NCBI RefSeq assembly: GCF_004364865.1
Contig: NZ_SOAU01000001.1
Span: forward strand, 434,001-498,000
Reading direction: 5' to 3'
DNA length: 64,000 nucleotides
From: Ilumatobacter fluminis
GTDB lineage: Bacteria; Actinomycetota; Acidimicrobiia; Acidimicrobiales; Ilumatobacteraceae
The notes under the pieces were generated by a model. It was given only the letters and a program-made list of their open reading frames with translations. It did not search any database and was not told where the DNA came from. The position numbers and the translations under genes are program-made. Numbering within the stretch: the first letter of the stretch is position 1; each line of letters begins with the position of its first letter. Below, in pieces: positions 1 through 7,303 of the stretch.

Positions 1-2
1 AA

Positions 3-494
3 GGTGGCGTCGCGGGCGGCTCGTCCCGCAGCGAGAGCGTGCGGGCCGGACTCGCCGAGGTGCCGCCCGACACCGACATCGTCTGCGTCCACGATGCCGC
101 CCGTCCGTTCGCCGACGCCGACCTCTACCGCAGGGTCGTTGCCGCGGTCGAGGCCGGCGCCGACGCCTCCGTGCCCGGCATCGCCGTCACCGACACGATC
201 AAAGTCGTCGACGGCGACGGCGTGGTGACCGCGACGCCGGAGCGATCCACACTCGTCGCGGTCCAGACCCCGCAGGCGTTCCGGCACGGCGCGCTCGTCG
301 CCGCCCACGCCTCCGGCGCCGACGCGACCGACGATGCAGCCCTGATCGAGGCGACCGGCGGTCGTGTCGTCGTGGTCGAGGGCGCCGCCGACAACCGCAA
401 GATCACGGTGCCCGACGATCTCGACTGGGCCCGGCAGCGGATCGTCGAGCTCGATCGGCTGCACGACGACACCTGTCAGGAGGAACCGTCATGA
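3..494 (+). CDS. ispD: 2-C-methyl-D-erythritol 4-phosphate cytidylyltransferase (C-terminal part)
   Basis: This is the C-terminal part, about 163 residues, of the MEP-pathway enzyme that couples CTP to 2-C-methyl-D-erythritol 4-phosphate. The frame is already open at the window edge, so the nucleotide-binding N-terminus lies upstream and cannot be seen. Family motifs appear in the expected order: GGSSRSESVRAGL, HDAARPF, VTDTIK and TPQAFR. The stop codon overlaps the ispF start (ATGA), which implies translational coupling. ispD-ispF pairing is common in bacteria and agrees with the call. Confidence 0.95.
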   Translation, partial: GGVAGGSSRSESVRAGLAEVPPDTDIVCVHDAARPFADADLYRRVVAAVEAGADASVPGIAVTDTIKVVDGDGVVTATPERSTLVAVQTPQAFRHGALVAAHASGADATDDAALIEATGGRVVVVEGAADNRKITVPDDLDWARQRIVELDRLHDDTCQEEPS

Positions 495-1000
495 TGCGCG
501 TCGGCCAAGGGTTCGACATCCACCGCCACGTCGACGACCCCGACCGCGACCTCGTCCTCGGCGGCTGTGTCTTCGCCGACGCGCGGCCGCTCGCCGGACA
601 CAGCGACGCCGACGTCGCCGCCCACGCCGCGGCCGACGCCCTGCTCGGCGCGGCCGGCCTCGGCGACATCGGCCACCACTTCCCCGACACCGATCCTCGC
701 TGGAAGGGCGCCGATAGCCTCATGATCCTGGCCCGTGTCGCCGAGTTGGTGCGCGAGGCCGGTTGGCGAATCGAGAACGTCGACATCAAGGTCGTCTGCG
801 AACGACCGAAGCTCGCACCCAGAATCGACGAGATGCAACGCAACCTGTCCACCGCCGCCGGCGCTCCCATCACCGTTGCCGGCCGCCGCGCCGAAGGGCT
901 CGGCGCGCTCGGTCGTCAGGAGGGCATCGCCGCGTGGTCGGTCGCGCTCATCACGTCCGACGACGCCGCCAACCCGACGAGCGCCGAGGAGACGACATGA
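491..1000 (+). CDS. ispF: 2-C-methyl-D-erythritol 2,4-cyclodiphosphate synthase
   Basis: IspF (169 aa) cyclises CDP-ME 2-phosphate to MEcPP with loss of CMP. The N-terminal GFDIHRH holds the Asp-x-His metal ligands, GHSDADVAAHAAADALLGA carries the next metal His, and RPKLAP and LGALGRQEGIAAW are the late family motifs. The last is usually LGFTGRGEGIAA, so this copy is slightly divergent. Length is normal for the family (about 160). An AGGAGG-like ribosome site lies about 7 bases before the ATG at 491. The stop overlaps the next ATG at 997 (ATGA), so ispD, ispF and rlmB form one operon. Confidence 0.96.
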   Translation: MMRVGQGFDIHRHVDDPDRDLVLGGCVFADARPLAGHSDADVAAHAAADALLGAAGLGDIGHHFPDTDPRWKGADSLMILARVAELVREAGWRIENVDIKVVCERPKLAPRIDEMQRNLSTAAGAPITVAGRRAEGLGALGRQEGIAAWSVALITSDDAANPTSAEETT

Positions 1001-1887
1001 GTAACAAACGAGGACCCGGGCAGGGACGTGGCGGACGTGCCGCCGCCGGCCGCCGATCGAGCAAGCCGCAGAGCCGTGGAGCCGGCCGCACGGGCCGCAC
1101 CCGTCAGGGAGACGCACCGGCACCGAAGACGAAGCCGAAGACGCTCGGCGGTGAGCAGATCGAGGGCCGTCAAGCGGTTCGTGAGCTGCTGCTGGCCCAG
1201 CGCCGCAAGGTCCACGAAGTCTGGATCTCGGGCGAACTCGAGGGGAGCGATGCCGTCGACGACATCGTCGCGATCGCCGAAGCGAATCGGGTGCCGGTCA
1301 TCAAGGTCGCTCGCAAGAAGCTCGAGCAGGCTGCCCGCAGCGAAGCCCCCCAGGGTGTCCTTGCGTTGGCGGCGGCGCTGCCCGAAGCCGACCTCAACCG
1401 GTATCTGCGCCGACAGGGCGGCAAGCCGCCGTTCGTGGTCGCCGTCGACGGGGTCACCGACCCGGGCAATCTCGGGGCCATCATCCGCAACTGCGACGGC
1501 GCCGGTGTCGACGTGATCGTCGTGCCTCGCCATCGTGCGGTGCACGTGACTCCGACCGTCGCCAAGGCGTCGGCCGGAGCGGTGGAGCACGTGCCGATCG
1601 CCGTCGTGTCGGGCCTCCCTGCTGCGCTCCAGCGGATGCGCGACGCCGGGATCTGGGTCGTCGGTCTCGACGACGCCGCCGACCGCACCTTGTTCGACCT
1701 GGGTGATCTGGCCGCTGAGCCGGTGTGCGTCGTGCTCGGTGCCGAGGGCGCCGGATTGTCGCGCCTCGTGCGGGAGCGCTGTGACGTCATCGTGAGCATC
1801 CCGATGCTCGGTCGGGTGAGTTCACTCAACGTGTCCGCAGCGGCCGCTCTGACCACGTACGAGATCCGTCGTCACCGTTCGTCATAG
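997..1887 (+). CDS. rlmB: 23S rRNA 2'-O-ribose methyltransferase, TrmH/SpoU family (RlmB-like)
   Basis: A SpoU-family RNA methyltransferase of 296 aa. A basic, low-complexity N-terminal extension (about residues 1-50, rich in Gly, Arg and Lys) precedes a substrate-binding domain (EGRQAVRELL) and the knotted SPOUT catalytic domain. The domain motifs are DGVTDPGNLGAIIRN, VLGAEGAGLSRLVRERCD and the C-terminal IPMLGRVSSLNVSAAAAL. They fit RlmB, which methylates G2251 in the peptidyl-transferase centre, although other TrmH paralogues cannot be fully excluded. The ATG overlaps the ispF stop. The same frame is open further upstream inside ispF, but the ATGA overlap supports 997 as the start. Confidence 0.92.
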   Translation: MSNKRGPGQGRGGRAAAGRRSSKPQSRGAGRTGRTRQGDAPAPKTKPKTLGGEQIEGRQAVRELLLAQRRKVHEVWISGELEGSDAVDDIVAIAEANRVPVIKVARKKLEQAARSEAPQGVLALAAALPEADLNRYLRRQGGKPPFVVAVDGVTDPGNLGAIIRNCDGAGVDVIVVPRHRAVHVTPTVAKASAGAVEHVPIAVVSGLPAALQRMRDAGIWVVGLDDAADRTLFDLGDLAAEPVCVVLGAEGAGLSRLVRERCDVIVSIPMLGRVSSLNVSAAAALTTYEIRRHRSS

Positions 1888-1890
1888 CCG

Positions 1891-1909
1891 GTTCGCGCTG
1901 TGCGCGAAC
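1891..1909 (+). terminator. Short GC hairpin after rlmB
   Basis: A perfect 8-bp stem GTTCGCGC with loop TGT lies just after the rlmB stop and may end the ispD-ispF-rlmB transcript. There is no T-tract, so intrinsic activity is uncertain. Confidence 0.45.
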
Positions 1910-2012
1910 GGCGCCGGAATCATCCCCAGAGTTCATCGAGAATGCCGGGACAGCCCGGCCCGGACCGTTGTAGTCTCGATGCAACCTTCGACCTCCTTGG
2001 CGGAAGATGAGC

Positions 2013-3821
2013 ATGGCTGAACCACTCGAGACCACTTTGTTGCCCGACGCGCTCGCGCTTCCCGACACTCCGGACGGGTCGACGATCGGCCGCCGCCGCC
2101 TGATCGCCGGTGCCGGCGCAGTCGCGGGTGCCGCAGCGGCGACGCAGTTCGTTCCGCAGGGCGTCGCCCAGGCGTCGGTCCCTGCAGGGGCGAGCAAGTT
2201 CTCGATCCTGCCGAAGGCCGTTCGCCTCGCCGACACCCGCGAGAAGAACAAGTACGACTTCACCCAGTTCAGCAACCGGTACATCCGGGTGAAGGTCGGC
2301 GGCCGCTACGGCGTCCCGAGCACCGCAACAGCAGCGGTGTTGACGGTGACGGCGGTCAACTACTCGTCGCACAGCCACGTCACGGTGTGGCCGACCGGCG
2401 AGGGCATGCCCGTCGCCTCGAACCTCAACCTCCTGCCCGGGGCCGCCAACGCCAACATGGTGACGGTCAAGCTCGGCAACAACGGCTCGATCGACGTCCA
2501 GGCGCTGCTGCCCGGTCACCTCATCGTCGACGTGCTCGGCTTCTACGAACCGGTGGCGGGCGCCGTCCGTGAAGGCCGCTTCATCACGCTCGCCACGCCC
2601 AAGCGCGTGTTCGACTCCCGTCAGACGTCGCGTCGCCAGGTCGCGAGCGGTTCGTACACCACGATCGACCTGACGGCGTACATCCCGCCCGATGCCACGG
2701 CCGCCGTCGTCAACCTCACGGCAGCGCTCAGCACCGGCGACGGCCACTTCACGGTCATGCCGTACGACGCCGCCGGCCCACCGACGACGTCCAGTCTCAA
2801 CGTGTCCGGTCCCAACGAGGCCCGCGCCGGCAGCGCCGTGGTCGCCACACCGACCAAGGGCGGCAAGCGCCGGATCAAGGTGTACGCGCACCGGTCGGCG
2901 GCCATCATCATCGACGTCTTCGGCTACTACACCGGCGGAGCGTCGAGTCTGTCGCAGACCGGGCTGTTCGTCCCCGTCACGCCGGATCGTCTCATCGACA
3001 CCCGCAAACCGGGCCAGATCGGCCGCATGTGGCCGAACTGGGTGGTCGAGGTGCCGCTCCCGAAGTCGATCGACGGCAAGGCCGCGGCGATCGCGTGCAA
3101 CGTCACCGGCACCGCGTCGCGCGGCGCCGGACACCTCACCGTCTCGGCGGCACGACAGACGATCCCGAACACGTCGAACGTGAACTGGTCGACCGCCTAC
3201 TCGGTCGTGCCGAACCACGTCATCTCGCAGGTGACCCACAACGTGGGCATGCAGGTGTTCAACGCGACGGGCAGCCATGTCGTCGTCGACCTCGCCGGGT
3301 ACTTCACCGGTACGCCGAAGGTGCCGTCGCTGCCGAAGTACACGAACCCGCCGCCCCCGGCTGCACCGCCGAACTGGATCCTGCGGGTCCCGCGCCTCGG
3401 CCTCACCTCGACGGTGATGGCCGGCAACGCCGAAGTCGTCACCGACTCCGGCTTCACGTGGCACTGGACGGGCACCGGCTACATGGGCCAGAACGCCCAC
3501 GTCGCCGTGTTCGGACACCGCACCGAGGCCGGCGGTCCGTACCGCTACATCGACCGGATGGTGAACGGCGACCTGATCAGCGTCACCACGGGCGACGGTC
3601 GCGAGTACACCTACCGGATGGTGGGCCGCTATCTGACCGACGCCGGCACGCAGAACATCCTGAACGCGACTCGGGCCAACAACGGCACGACGTTCTCGAT
3701 CGTGGCGTGCACGGTGGGCTACGACAGCACGAAGTCGGGCTACCCCAACCCGTGGGCGGCGACGAGCTTGAAGTACCGCATCGTGGTCAACTTCGAGTTG
3801 CTGTCCTGGCGCGAGGTCTGA
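2013..3821 (+). CDS. Tat-exported sortase with three N-terminal beta-rich modules
   Basis: A 602-aa exported protein. A twin-arginine-like signal (GRRRLIAGAGAVAGAAAAT) is followed by three related modules of about 110 residues. Each opens with a R-x-x-D-[ST]-R motif (RLADTRE, RVFDSRQ, RLIDTRK) and closes with a VVDxxGYY/F-type strand. The last roughly 140 residues form a sortase domain with the triad His502 (VAVFGHR), Cys566 (SIVACT) and Arg589 (LKYRIVV). Sortases link LPxTG-type proteins to the envelope, and an LPPTG protein lies 1 kb downstream. GGAAG at 2002-2006 is well spaced for the ATG at 2013; the ATG at 2007 touches it. Substrate pairing is inference. Confidence 0.85.
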   Translation: MAEPLETTLLPDALALPDTPDGSTIGRRRLIAGAGAVAGAAAATQFVPQGVAQASVPAGASKFSILPKAVRLADTREKNKYDFTQFSNRYIRVKVGGRYGVPSTATAAVLTVTAVNYSSHSHVTVWPTGEGMPVASNLNLLPGAANANMVTVKLGNNGSIDVQALLPGHLIVDVLGFYEPVAGAVREGRFITLATPKRVFDSRQTSRRQVASGSYTTIDLTAYIPPDATAAVVNLTAALSTGDGHFTVMPYDAAGPPTTSSLNVSGPNEARAGSAVVATPTKGGKRRIKVYAHRSAAIIIDVFGYYTGGASSLSQTGLFVPVTPDRLIDTRKPGQIGRMWPNWVVEVPLPKSIDGKAAAIACNVTGTASRGAGHLTVSAARQTIPNTSNVNWSTAYSVVPNHVISQVTHNVGMQVFNATGSHVVVDLAGYFTGTPKVPSLPKYTNPPPPAAPPNWILRVPRLGLTSTVMAGNAEVVTDSGFTWHWTGTGYMGQNAHVAVFGHRTEAGGPYRYIDRMVNGDLISVTTGDGREYTYRMVGRYLTDAGTQNILNATRANNGTTFSIVACTVGYDSTKSGYPNPWAATSLKYRIVVNFELLSWREV

Positions 3822-3831
3822 TCGCCGACAA

Positions 3832-3862
3832 CCACCCGTTGTGGGTGGGGCAGACCCCACCC
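3832..3862 (+). promoter_or_regulatory. Two mutually exclusive hairpins between sortase and lipoprotein genes
   Basis: CCACCC at 3832-3837 can pair with GGGTGG at 3843-3848. Alternatively GGGTGGGG at 3843-3850 pairs perfectly with CCCCACCC at 3855-3862 around a CAGA loop. The shared strand makes the folds exclusive, so the site may act as a terminator or attenuator. No leader peptide is evident. Confidence 0.4.
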
Positions 3863-3885
3863 GCCCCATTGTTAGGGTCGCTCGT

Positions 3886-4650
3886 ATGCGAGCCCTGACG
3901 CGTTCCATCGCCGGCCTCTCGTTCGTCGCGGTGGCGGCGCTGGGGGTCGCCGCGTGCGACAGCGACGGCGACGGCCAACCCGACATCGGCATCACCCTGC
4001 CCGACGGCGGCGGTGACACCGGCGACGGTGGCGACACCGGCGACGGCGGCGACACCGGCGACGGCGGCGAAACGACCGACCCGCCGGCTCCCGAGCCGAC
4101 CGACGCCCCTGCCCCGGAACCGACGGAAGCGCCGGCGTCGCAGCCGACGGAGGCACCCGATGCGGGTGGTGGCGAGACCGGCGACGACGACAGTGGCGAT
4201 TGGGCACCGCTCCTGCTCGCGCTGTTGGGCGTGGTCGCCGTCGGACTGGTGCTCGCACTGGTCGTCGGCAATCGGAAGCAGTCGTCGGCAGCGTCAGGCG
4301 TCGACCGCCGGCGTGAGCTCGTGGCGACCGCTGGATGGGTGCACGATCAGCTGACCCTCGAGGTCCTCGCGATGCCGCCCGCCGAAGGCCTGCGGCGTTG
4401 GACAGTCGAGCGAGGTCGGGTCGATCAGCTCGGCATCGACGGCCGCATGATGGCGTCGAGCGGGTACCGCGAGATGTGGGAACAGCTCGGGATGATCCTC
4501 GGACAGCTCACCACTTCGATCGACACAGCGCTGCGGATGGGCACGATGGAGGGGGCCGACCCGGCGCTCGTCGCCGAGGCCGTCCAGAACGCCCACCGCC
4601 ACCGTGCCGAGCTGGGTGCGTGGGTTGCCACGGCGCGCAGCCTGACCTGA
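3886..4650 (+). CDS. Membrane-anchored lipoprotein with Gly-Asp repeats
   Basis: This 254-aa protein is of unknown function. It has a signal peptide ending in a lipobox-like VAAC with Cys24. Directly after comes DSDGDGQPD, which resembles calcium-binding DxDGDGxxD loops, then four GDTGDGG-type repeats and a Pro/Glu/Thr-rich linker. A single hydrophobic helix (about residues 106-125) precedes a roughly 120-residue C-terminal domain that lacks motifs I recognise. With both a lipobox and an internal membrane helix its topology is unusual. It lies between the sortase and its probable substrate, suggesting an envelope role. Confidence 0.7.
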   Translation: MRALTRSIAGLSFVAVAALGVAACDSDGDGQPDIGITLPDGGGDTGDGGDTGDGGDTGDGGETTDPPAPEPTDAPAPEPTEAPASQPTEAPDAGGGETGDDDSGDWAPLLLALLGVVAVGLVLALVVGNRKQSSAASGVDRRRELVATAGWVHDQLTLEVLAMPPAEGLRRWTVERGRVDQLGIDGRMMASSGYREMWEQLGMILGQLTTSIDTALRMGTMEGADPALVAEAVQNAHRHRAELGAWVATARSLT

Positions 4651-4792
4651 GGCGTCGACGAGAATTCTGAACTTCTTGCATCCGGCGCTCTCGGCCCGCT
4701 CGTAAAGCGGGTCGGAGGTCGGGGGATCTGCCACCGAGTCTCCGATCGATCCGGTGCCACGTCGGCGCCGGACCTGACCGAAAGGAATCCCG

Positions 4793-5866
4793 GTGAAGAA
4801 ACGACTCGCCTCGATCGCAGCAGCGGTCGGTCTCGTAGCCCTGGCGGTGCCCGCCACCGCCAACGCCCAAGTCCCCGACCCGTTGCCCGACGAGAGCATC
4901 GCCCAGGTGGCGACCGACGCCGGAGTCTTCGAGACGCTCCTCACGGCGGCGACCGCTGCCGGCCTCGACGGAGCGCTCGCCGACTGTTCGGCCGGCCCGT
5001 TCACGGTGTTCGCGCCGACCGACGACGCATTCGCTGCGGTGCCGGAGGATCTCCTCACCGCCGCCCTCGGCGATCCCGACGGCCTGCTGACCGACATTCT
5101 CAACTACCACATCGTTCCCGGCATCGTGCCGGCGACCGACGTGCTCGCCGCCGACACGCTGACGACGGCGCTCGGTGCCGACCTCGTCGTGGACGGCGAC
5201 GCCGCCACGCTGAACGGCACCGTGAACATCACCGGCACCGACAACTTCGCCTGCAACGGCGTCGTCCACATCATCGACGCCGTGCTCGTGCCGGAGCTGC
5301 CGAGCATCGCCACGATCGCGACCGACAGTGGCTTCGACACCCTCGTCGCTGCGCTCGGAGCCGCCGGCCTGGCCGAGACCTTCGCCGACTGCGCCGAAGG
5401 CCCGTTCACGGTCTTCGCCCCGACCGATGAGGCCTTCGCCGCCGCCCTCGAGGCGCTCGGTTTGACCGCCGAGGAACTGCTCGGGAACACCGAGCTGCTC
5501 ACCACGGTGCTCCAGTACCACGTCGTGCCGGGCATCGTCGGTTCCGCCGAAGTCGTCGGCTCGACCTCGCTCGAGACGCTGCAGGGTGAGTCGATCGCCG
5601 TCAACGAGACGGAACTGAACGGTTCGGTCAACATCGTCTCGACCGACAACTGGGCCTGCAACGGTGTGGTCCACGCCATCGACGGCGTGCTGCTGCCGCC
5701 GAGCCTGACGCCCGACCCGGCACCGACCACGGTGCCGACCCCGACGGCGCCTCCTGGTGGCGACCTGCCGCCGACCGGTAACAACTCCGTCCTGGCGCTG
5801 GTCGCCGGCATGCTCGTCCTGGCCGGTGGCGGCCTCCTCCTCGCCCGCCGCCGTCCGACCGCATGA
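4793..5866 (+). CDS. Two-domain fasciclin (FAS1) protein with LPPTG sorting signal
   Basis: A 357-aa secreted protein with a signal peptide (cleavage probably after NAQ) and two FAS1 domains at about residues 33-165 and 170-300. Each has the paired FTVFAPTDxAF and YHxVPG motifs. A Pro/Thr linker leads to LPPTG (about 325-329), a hydrophobic segment and RRR, which is a textbook sortase sorting signal. FAS1 domains usually mediate adhesion. The GTG at 4793 has AAAGGA upstream. A sortase is encoded at 2013-3821, so that enzyme may anchor this protein; the pairing itself is inference. Confidence 0.93.
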   Translation: MKKRLASIAAAVGLVALAVPATANAQVPDPLPDESIAQVATDAGVFETLLTAATAAGLDGALADCSAGPFTVFAPTDDAFAAVPEDLLTAALGDPDGLLTDILNYHIVPGIVPATDVLAADTLTTALGADLVVDGDAATLNGTVNITGTDNFACNGVVHIIDAVLVPELPSIATIATDSGFDTLVAALGAAGLAETFADCAEGPFTVFAPTDEAFAAALEALGLTAEELLGNTELLTTVLQYHVVPGIVGSAEVVGSTSLETLQGESIAVNETELNGSVNIVSTDNWACNGVVHAIDGVLLPPSLTPDPAPTTVPTPTAPPGGDLPPTGNNSVLALVAGMLVLAGGGLLLARRRPTA

Positions 5867-5887
5867 CCTGATCAGCACCTGACAACC

Positions 5888-5921
5888 GAAGGAGGCCCGG
5901 CCAACTGGCCGGGCCTCCTTC
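5888..5921 (+). terminator. 15-bp hairpin terminator after the fasciclin gene
   Basis: A perfect 15-bp inverted repeat (GAAGGAGGCCCGGCC and its complement) with loop AACT follows the fasciclin stop and precedes the 3' end of the convergent tRNA-Thr gene. It can serve both directions. No run of T follows. Confidence 0.8.
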
Positions 5922-5931
5922 GCGTCAGACG

Positions 5932-6004
5932 AGCCGGGTGCGAGAATCGAACTCGCGACATCGTCATTACAAGTGACGCGCTCTACCAACTGAGCTAACC
6001 CGGC
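5932..6004 (-). tRNA. tRNA-Thr (anticodon TGT)
   Basis: On the minus strand a full cloverleaf can be drawn: acceptor GCCGGGT pairing with ACCCGGC, D arm GCTC/GAGC, anticodon stem CGTCA/TGACG with loop CTTGTAA, and T arm GCGAG-TTCGATT-CTCGC. The anticodon TGT reads ACA (Thr). CCA is not encoded. The 73-nt gene lies between the fasciclin terminator and a long repeat element. Confidence 0.96.
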
Positions 6005-6065
6005 GATCGGAACCACGAACGCTATCGGAACAACCCCCGCCGACTCGGCCGCCGCAGCACTGAAG

Positions 6066-6214
6066 CGGGTCGGGTGTCGGAGGGAACGGCGACGGAGTCG
6101 ACGTTTCCAGAGATCACCCGACCCCGGTTTCGTGGGCCCGCCGATACCGACTGGGTCGGGTGATCTCCCGAAACGCCTCGGCTGCGCCTCGGTGTTCCGT
6201 ACGACACCCGACCC
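6066..6214. repeat. 150-bp inverted-repeat element, copy 1
   Basis: Two arms of about 60 bp, each bounded by GGGTCGGGTG and its complement, face each other around a short unique centre. The left arm resembles the reverse complement of the right arm over its whole length. The second copy lies at 26634-26779 with high identity in both arms and a different centre. Here the element fills the gap between tRNA-Thr and the 3' end of the L,D-transpeptidase gene. No protein is encoded; a transposase-independent (MITE- or REP-like) mobile repeat is one explanation. Confidence 0.8.
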
Positions 6215-6233
6215 AGTGGGTTGGACGCTCGGG

Positions 6234-7175
6234 TCAGGCTTCGGCGCCGGGGATCTGGCCGTGGACCCAGACGGTGGTGCGCATCGGGACGATGTCGGCG
6301 TCCCAGATCCAGTCCATGGCTGCGGTGCTCAGACGCACACAGCCGTGGGAGGCCGGGTAGTTCGGGATGGAGTTCGACCCGTGCAGGGCGATGCCACCGT
6401 CGAAGTACTTCGGGCGATAGATCTCACCGAGGTCGCCGGCCCACCAGCCCTCTTCGCGCTGGCGGTTCACCTCGAACACGCCGGGACGTGTCACCGAGTC
6501 GCCCGACTCGGGTGCGCCGGTGTTCTTGTTGATCGTGTCGTACGGCACCTCGGTGCCGGTCGAGGTGTTGAGGACCCAGGTCGTGACGCCCTCGTCGACG
6601 ATGAACACGAGCTGCTTCGTCTTGTCGACCTCGACGAGGGTGCCGGCCGTGCTCGCACCGCTGGGCCGTTCGTCGACCTCGCTCAGAACGGCGGCGGTGA
6701 TCGGGCCGAGCGAACCGTCGGCCTCGAGGCCGTAGTACTTCTGGAACGCCATGACCGCCTGCTGGGTGGTCTGGTCGAAGCGGCCGTTCGGATCTTGAAG
6801 CCAGAAGCCGAGCTCGATCAGACGCCACTGGGCCCGCTTGGTCGCCTCGCCGCTCGATGTGCCGACCGGCTCGAGCGGCGGCGTCATCGCAGCGAGCGGT
6901 GGGATCTCCCGCTCCGGCAAGGTGATCGGGGGCGGCGGCAGCGTCGTGGTGGTGGTCGTCGGCGTGGTCGTCGTGGTCGGCTCGGTGACGGGCACGGTCG
7001 TGTTCGACACCAGGCCGTCGGTCGTGGCGGTTGTGTCGCCGGCGGCGTCGTCGACCGTCGACGTGGCGTCGCTCGATGGCGACGACGACTCCTCGGCGGT
7101 CGCGTTGATGGTCGCCGACGAGCAGCCGGCGAGGACGACGAGCGCGAAAGCGGAAAGGGGGAGGCGGTGCGGCAT
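6234..7175 (-). CDS. L,D-transpeptidase lipoprotein with peptidoglycan-binding domain
   Basis: A 313-aa cell-wall cross-linking enzyme. The start at 7175 gives a clean lipoprotein signal (VVLAGC, Cys18); an in-frame ATG at 7223 would put 16 charged residues in front. A Thr-rich spacer with long threonine runs crosses the wall. It is followed by a PG_binding_1 domain (about 120-180, with LGFW, DGRFD-like and AFQKYYGL motifs). The C-terminal YkuD domain has HGSNSIPNYPASHGCVRLS with catalytic His and Cys. The family forms 3-3 peptide cross-links. It is monocistronic on the minus strand. Confidence 0.93.
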   Translation of the reverse strand: MPHRLPLSAFALVVLAGCSSATINATAEESSSPSSDATSTVDDAAGDTTATTDGLVSNTTVPVTEPTTTTTPTTTTTTLPPPPITLPEREIPPLAAMTPPLEPVGTSSGEATKRAQWRLIELGFWLQDPNGRFDQTTQQAVMAFQKYYGLEADGSLGPITAAVLSEVDERPSGASTAGTLVEVDKTKQLVFIVDEGVTTWVLNTSTGTEVPYDTINKNTGAPESGDSVTRPGVFEVNRQREEGWWAGDLGEIYRPKYFDGGIALHGSNSIPNYPASHGCVRLSTAAMDWIWDADIVPMRTTVWVHGQIPGAEA

Positions 7176-7303
7176 CGGTGGTTTCTCGGGTGTGGCGTGT
7201 GGTCGACGGGGCTGCCGAGTCAACGCCGTTCACCATCGAGCCTATTCCCCACCGATCCGACGCCAACGGCAGGTCGGCGTTATCGCCCGAATTCAGCCGG
7301 GCT

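Noticed and set aside
1920-4271. 783-aa open frame opposite the sortase and lipoprotein genes
   Set aside because: It spans two genes and their spacer on the other strand, with no recognisable domain.
4651-4792. Riboswitch in the 142-bp leader of the fasciclin gene
   Set aside because: Local pairing is possible, but no conserved core of a riboswitch class that I know was found.
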